Source: Reyranella sp. (GTDB lineage Bacteria; Pseudomonadota; Alphaproteobacteria; Reyranellales; Reyranellaceae). From it: DNA of 6,396 nt. The notes beneath the pieces are model-generated. The model had not been told where the DNA came from, ran no database searches, and saw nothing but the letters and a program-made list of their open reading frames with translations. Both the position numbers and the translations under genes were made by a program. Below, one piece after another: positions 5,565-6,396 of this stretch (positions are counted from its first letter, which is position 1; each line of letters begins with the position of its first letter). The DNA lies in assembly GCA_016780605.1 (NCBI GenBank), contig JADHLS010000317.1, positions 1 through 6,396 of the forward strand. The letters are read 5' to 3'.

Positions 5565-5669
5565 CCTCCCCAGCGAAGCTGGGGAGGTGTCGGCGTCTTA
5601 CGCCGACGGAGGGGTCATGGGCATCAGTCGAGTTGCTCATGACCACCCCTCCGCCCGCTGCGGAGGGGT
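5565..5669. repeat. Composite palindromic repeat of three hairpins between convergent genes
   Basis: Three perfect stem-loops lie in tandem: CCTCCCCAGC-GAA-GCTGGGGAGG (5565-5587, 10 bp), GTCGGCGT-CTT-ACGCCGAC (5589-5607, 8 bp) and ACCCCTCCGC-CCGCT-GCGGAGGGGT (5645-5669, 10 bp). GGAGGGGT also occurs at 5608-5615, so GGAGGGG-TCATG (5608-5619) can pair with CATGA-CCA-CCCCTCC (5638-5652), excluding the third hairpin. Hairpin-rich units with CCTCCCCAGCGAAGCTGGGGAGG and GGAGGGGT ends are familiar to me as dispersed intergenic repeats in alphaproteobacterial genomes. It sits between two genes that point at each other, so it could stop transcription from both sides, although no T-run follows. It lies within the longest gap of the window (5520-5681, 162 nt), which holds nothing else I can identify. 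Confidence 0.8.
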
Positions 5670-5681
5670 GTGACATTGAGC

Positions 5682-6396
5682 TCAGCCTTTGCCCCAGAGG
5701 CGCCGGCTCGCGAGGTCGGCGCCTTCGCGGCAGGTCTTGAGCTTGGCCCAGACGACTTCTTCGGCAACCAGCTCGGAGCCTGCGAAGGTTCCGAAGCCGC
5801 AATCGCATGAGGCGATGACGCGGCTGCGGTCGCCCACGGCATCGACCGCCTCGCAGATCCGGTTGGCGACGACCTCGGGGTGCTCGACGAAGTTCGTCTT
5901 GGTGTCGATGACGCCCGGCAGCAGCAGGAACTCGGGCGGCAGCTTGGCTGACTTCAGCGCCGCGTATTCGTGCTGGTGGCGCGGGTTGGCGAACTCGATC
6001 GAGAGCGCGCCCACCTTGGCCTGCGTCAATACCGGCAGGATGTCGGCCAGCGGCACGTCATGGATGTGCGGGCCGTCGTAGTTGCCCCAGCAGCAATGCA
6101 GCCGGACGCGCTCGCGCGGGATGCCGACCAGCGCCTCGTTGAGCGCGGCGACGTGCATCTCGGCGATCTTCACGAATTCGGCGACGGTCTTGTCCTGGAA
6201 CAGCGTCGTGCGCTCCAGCGCCAGGTCGGGTGCATCGATCTGCAGCACGAAGTCGCGCGCGATCAGTTCGTATTCCTTGCGCATCTGGCGCGCCAGGGCG
6301 AACACATAGGCGTCGTGGCGGTCGTAATGGGCGTTCAACAGCGTCGTTGCGATGATCCCGGGCGAGGCCGCGGTCATGAAAGTGCCGAGCGGCGCC
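5682..6396 (-). CDS. Cobalamin-independent methionine synthase II-like protein, 5' end beyond the window
   Basis: The reverse frame is open from the right edge to TGA at 5684-5682, giving 237 residues of a C-terminal part. The ATG at 6377 is an unlikely start: the frame continues upstream (APLGTF), there is no ribosome site, and relatives are about 340-380 residues. The fold is the UROD/MetE-type barrel. With Met 6377 as residue 1, the zinc-site pattern is His94-X-Cys96 in RLHCCWGNYDGPH, Glu128 in LSIEFANPRH, and Cys193 in SCDCGFGTF, matching the His, Cys, Glu and Cys ligands of MetE. Such proteins activate a thiol through zinc for methyl or alkyl transfer. The homologous group without the MetE N-terminal domain includes epoxyalkane:coenzyme M transferase, so the thiol acceptor is not necessarily homocysteine. 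It is convergent to the small membrane protein gene across the palindromic repeat. Confidence 0.9.
   Translation of the reverse strand, partial: APLGTFMTAASPGIIATTLLNAHYDRHDAYVFALARQMRKEYELIARDFVLQIDAPDLALERTTLFQDKTVAEFVKIAEMHVAALNEALVGIPRERVRLHCCWGNYDGPHIHDVPLADILPVLTQAKVGALSIEFANPRHQHEYAALKSAKLPPEFLLLPGVIDTKTNFVEHPEVVANRICEAVDAVGDRSRVIASCDCGFGTFAGSELVAEEVVWAKLKTCREGADLASRRLWGKG

Noticed and set aside
1..6396. tRNA (including tRNA-Sec), rRNA, CRISPR array, insertion sequence or phage genes
   Set aside because: No cloverleaf, rRNA segment, regularly spaced repeats, transposase or integrase motifs were seen on either strand.

Overview
The window is GC-rich bacterial DNA with strongly G/C-ending codons, densely packed genes and short gaps. 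The gene set (LLM-class flavin monooxygenase, LysR regulator, GGT-like hydrolase, MetE-II-like protein) and a GGAGGGGT-type palindromic repeat suggest an alphaproteobacterium of the Rhizobiales/Rhodospirillales kind. That placement is inference; no marker gene is present.

Layout. Positions 1-1436 (minus) hold most of a divergent gamma-glutamyltransferase-family protein that runs off the left edge. A 94-bp divergent intergenic region follows. On the plus strand an SsuD-like flavin monooxygenase (1531-2622) overlaps by one base a LysR-type regulator (2622-3527). An 83-bp gap carries the best promoter-like sequence in the window, wrapped in a dyad. It leads to a two-gene operon: a 353-residue protein of unknown function starting at GTG (3611-4672), and 9 nt later a gene whose frame is interrupted by one in-frame TGA at 4961. 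A stem-loop region, a 74-residue two-helix membrane protein (5295-5519), a three-hairpin palindromic repeat (5565-5669) and a convergent, edge-truncated cobalamin-independent methionine synthase II-like protein (5682-6396, minus) complete it. No gap between genes exceeds 300 bases.

The main result is at 4682-5206. Conventional reading stops at TGA 4961 and gives a 93-residue stub. Reading TGA as selenocysteine gives a 174-residue protein with U-G-S-C at residues 94-97, the signature of the UGSC family of (seleno)proteins. Immediately after the UGA is a 17-nt perfect hairpin at 4976-4992, closely resembling the E. coli fdhF SECIS loop and at almost the same distance from the UGA. Codon choice deviates from the gene's usual G/C-ending pattern in this stretch only. 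The upstream co-operonic protein ends in a CVDC motif, so the pair may form a thiol/selenol redox unit; that is inference.

Working together. The regulator probably controls one or both flanking promoters. The enzymes (a GGT-like N-terminal nucleophile hydrolase lacking the usual glutamyl-binding residues, a sulfonate-monooxygenase-like enzyme with an altered active-site residue, a zinc methyl/alkyl-transferase-like protein and a selenol redox protein) share a sulfur/thiol chemistry theme. A role in breaking down an organosulfur or thiol-conjugated compound is a hypothesis. The selenium machinery (selA, selB, selC, selD) is not in the window and must be elsewhere in the genome.
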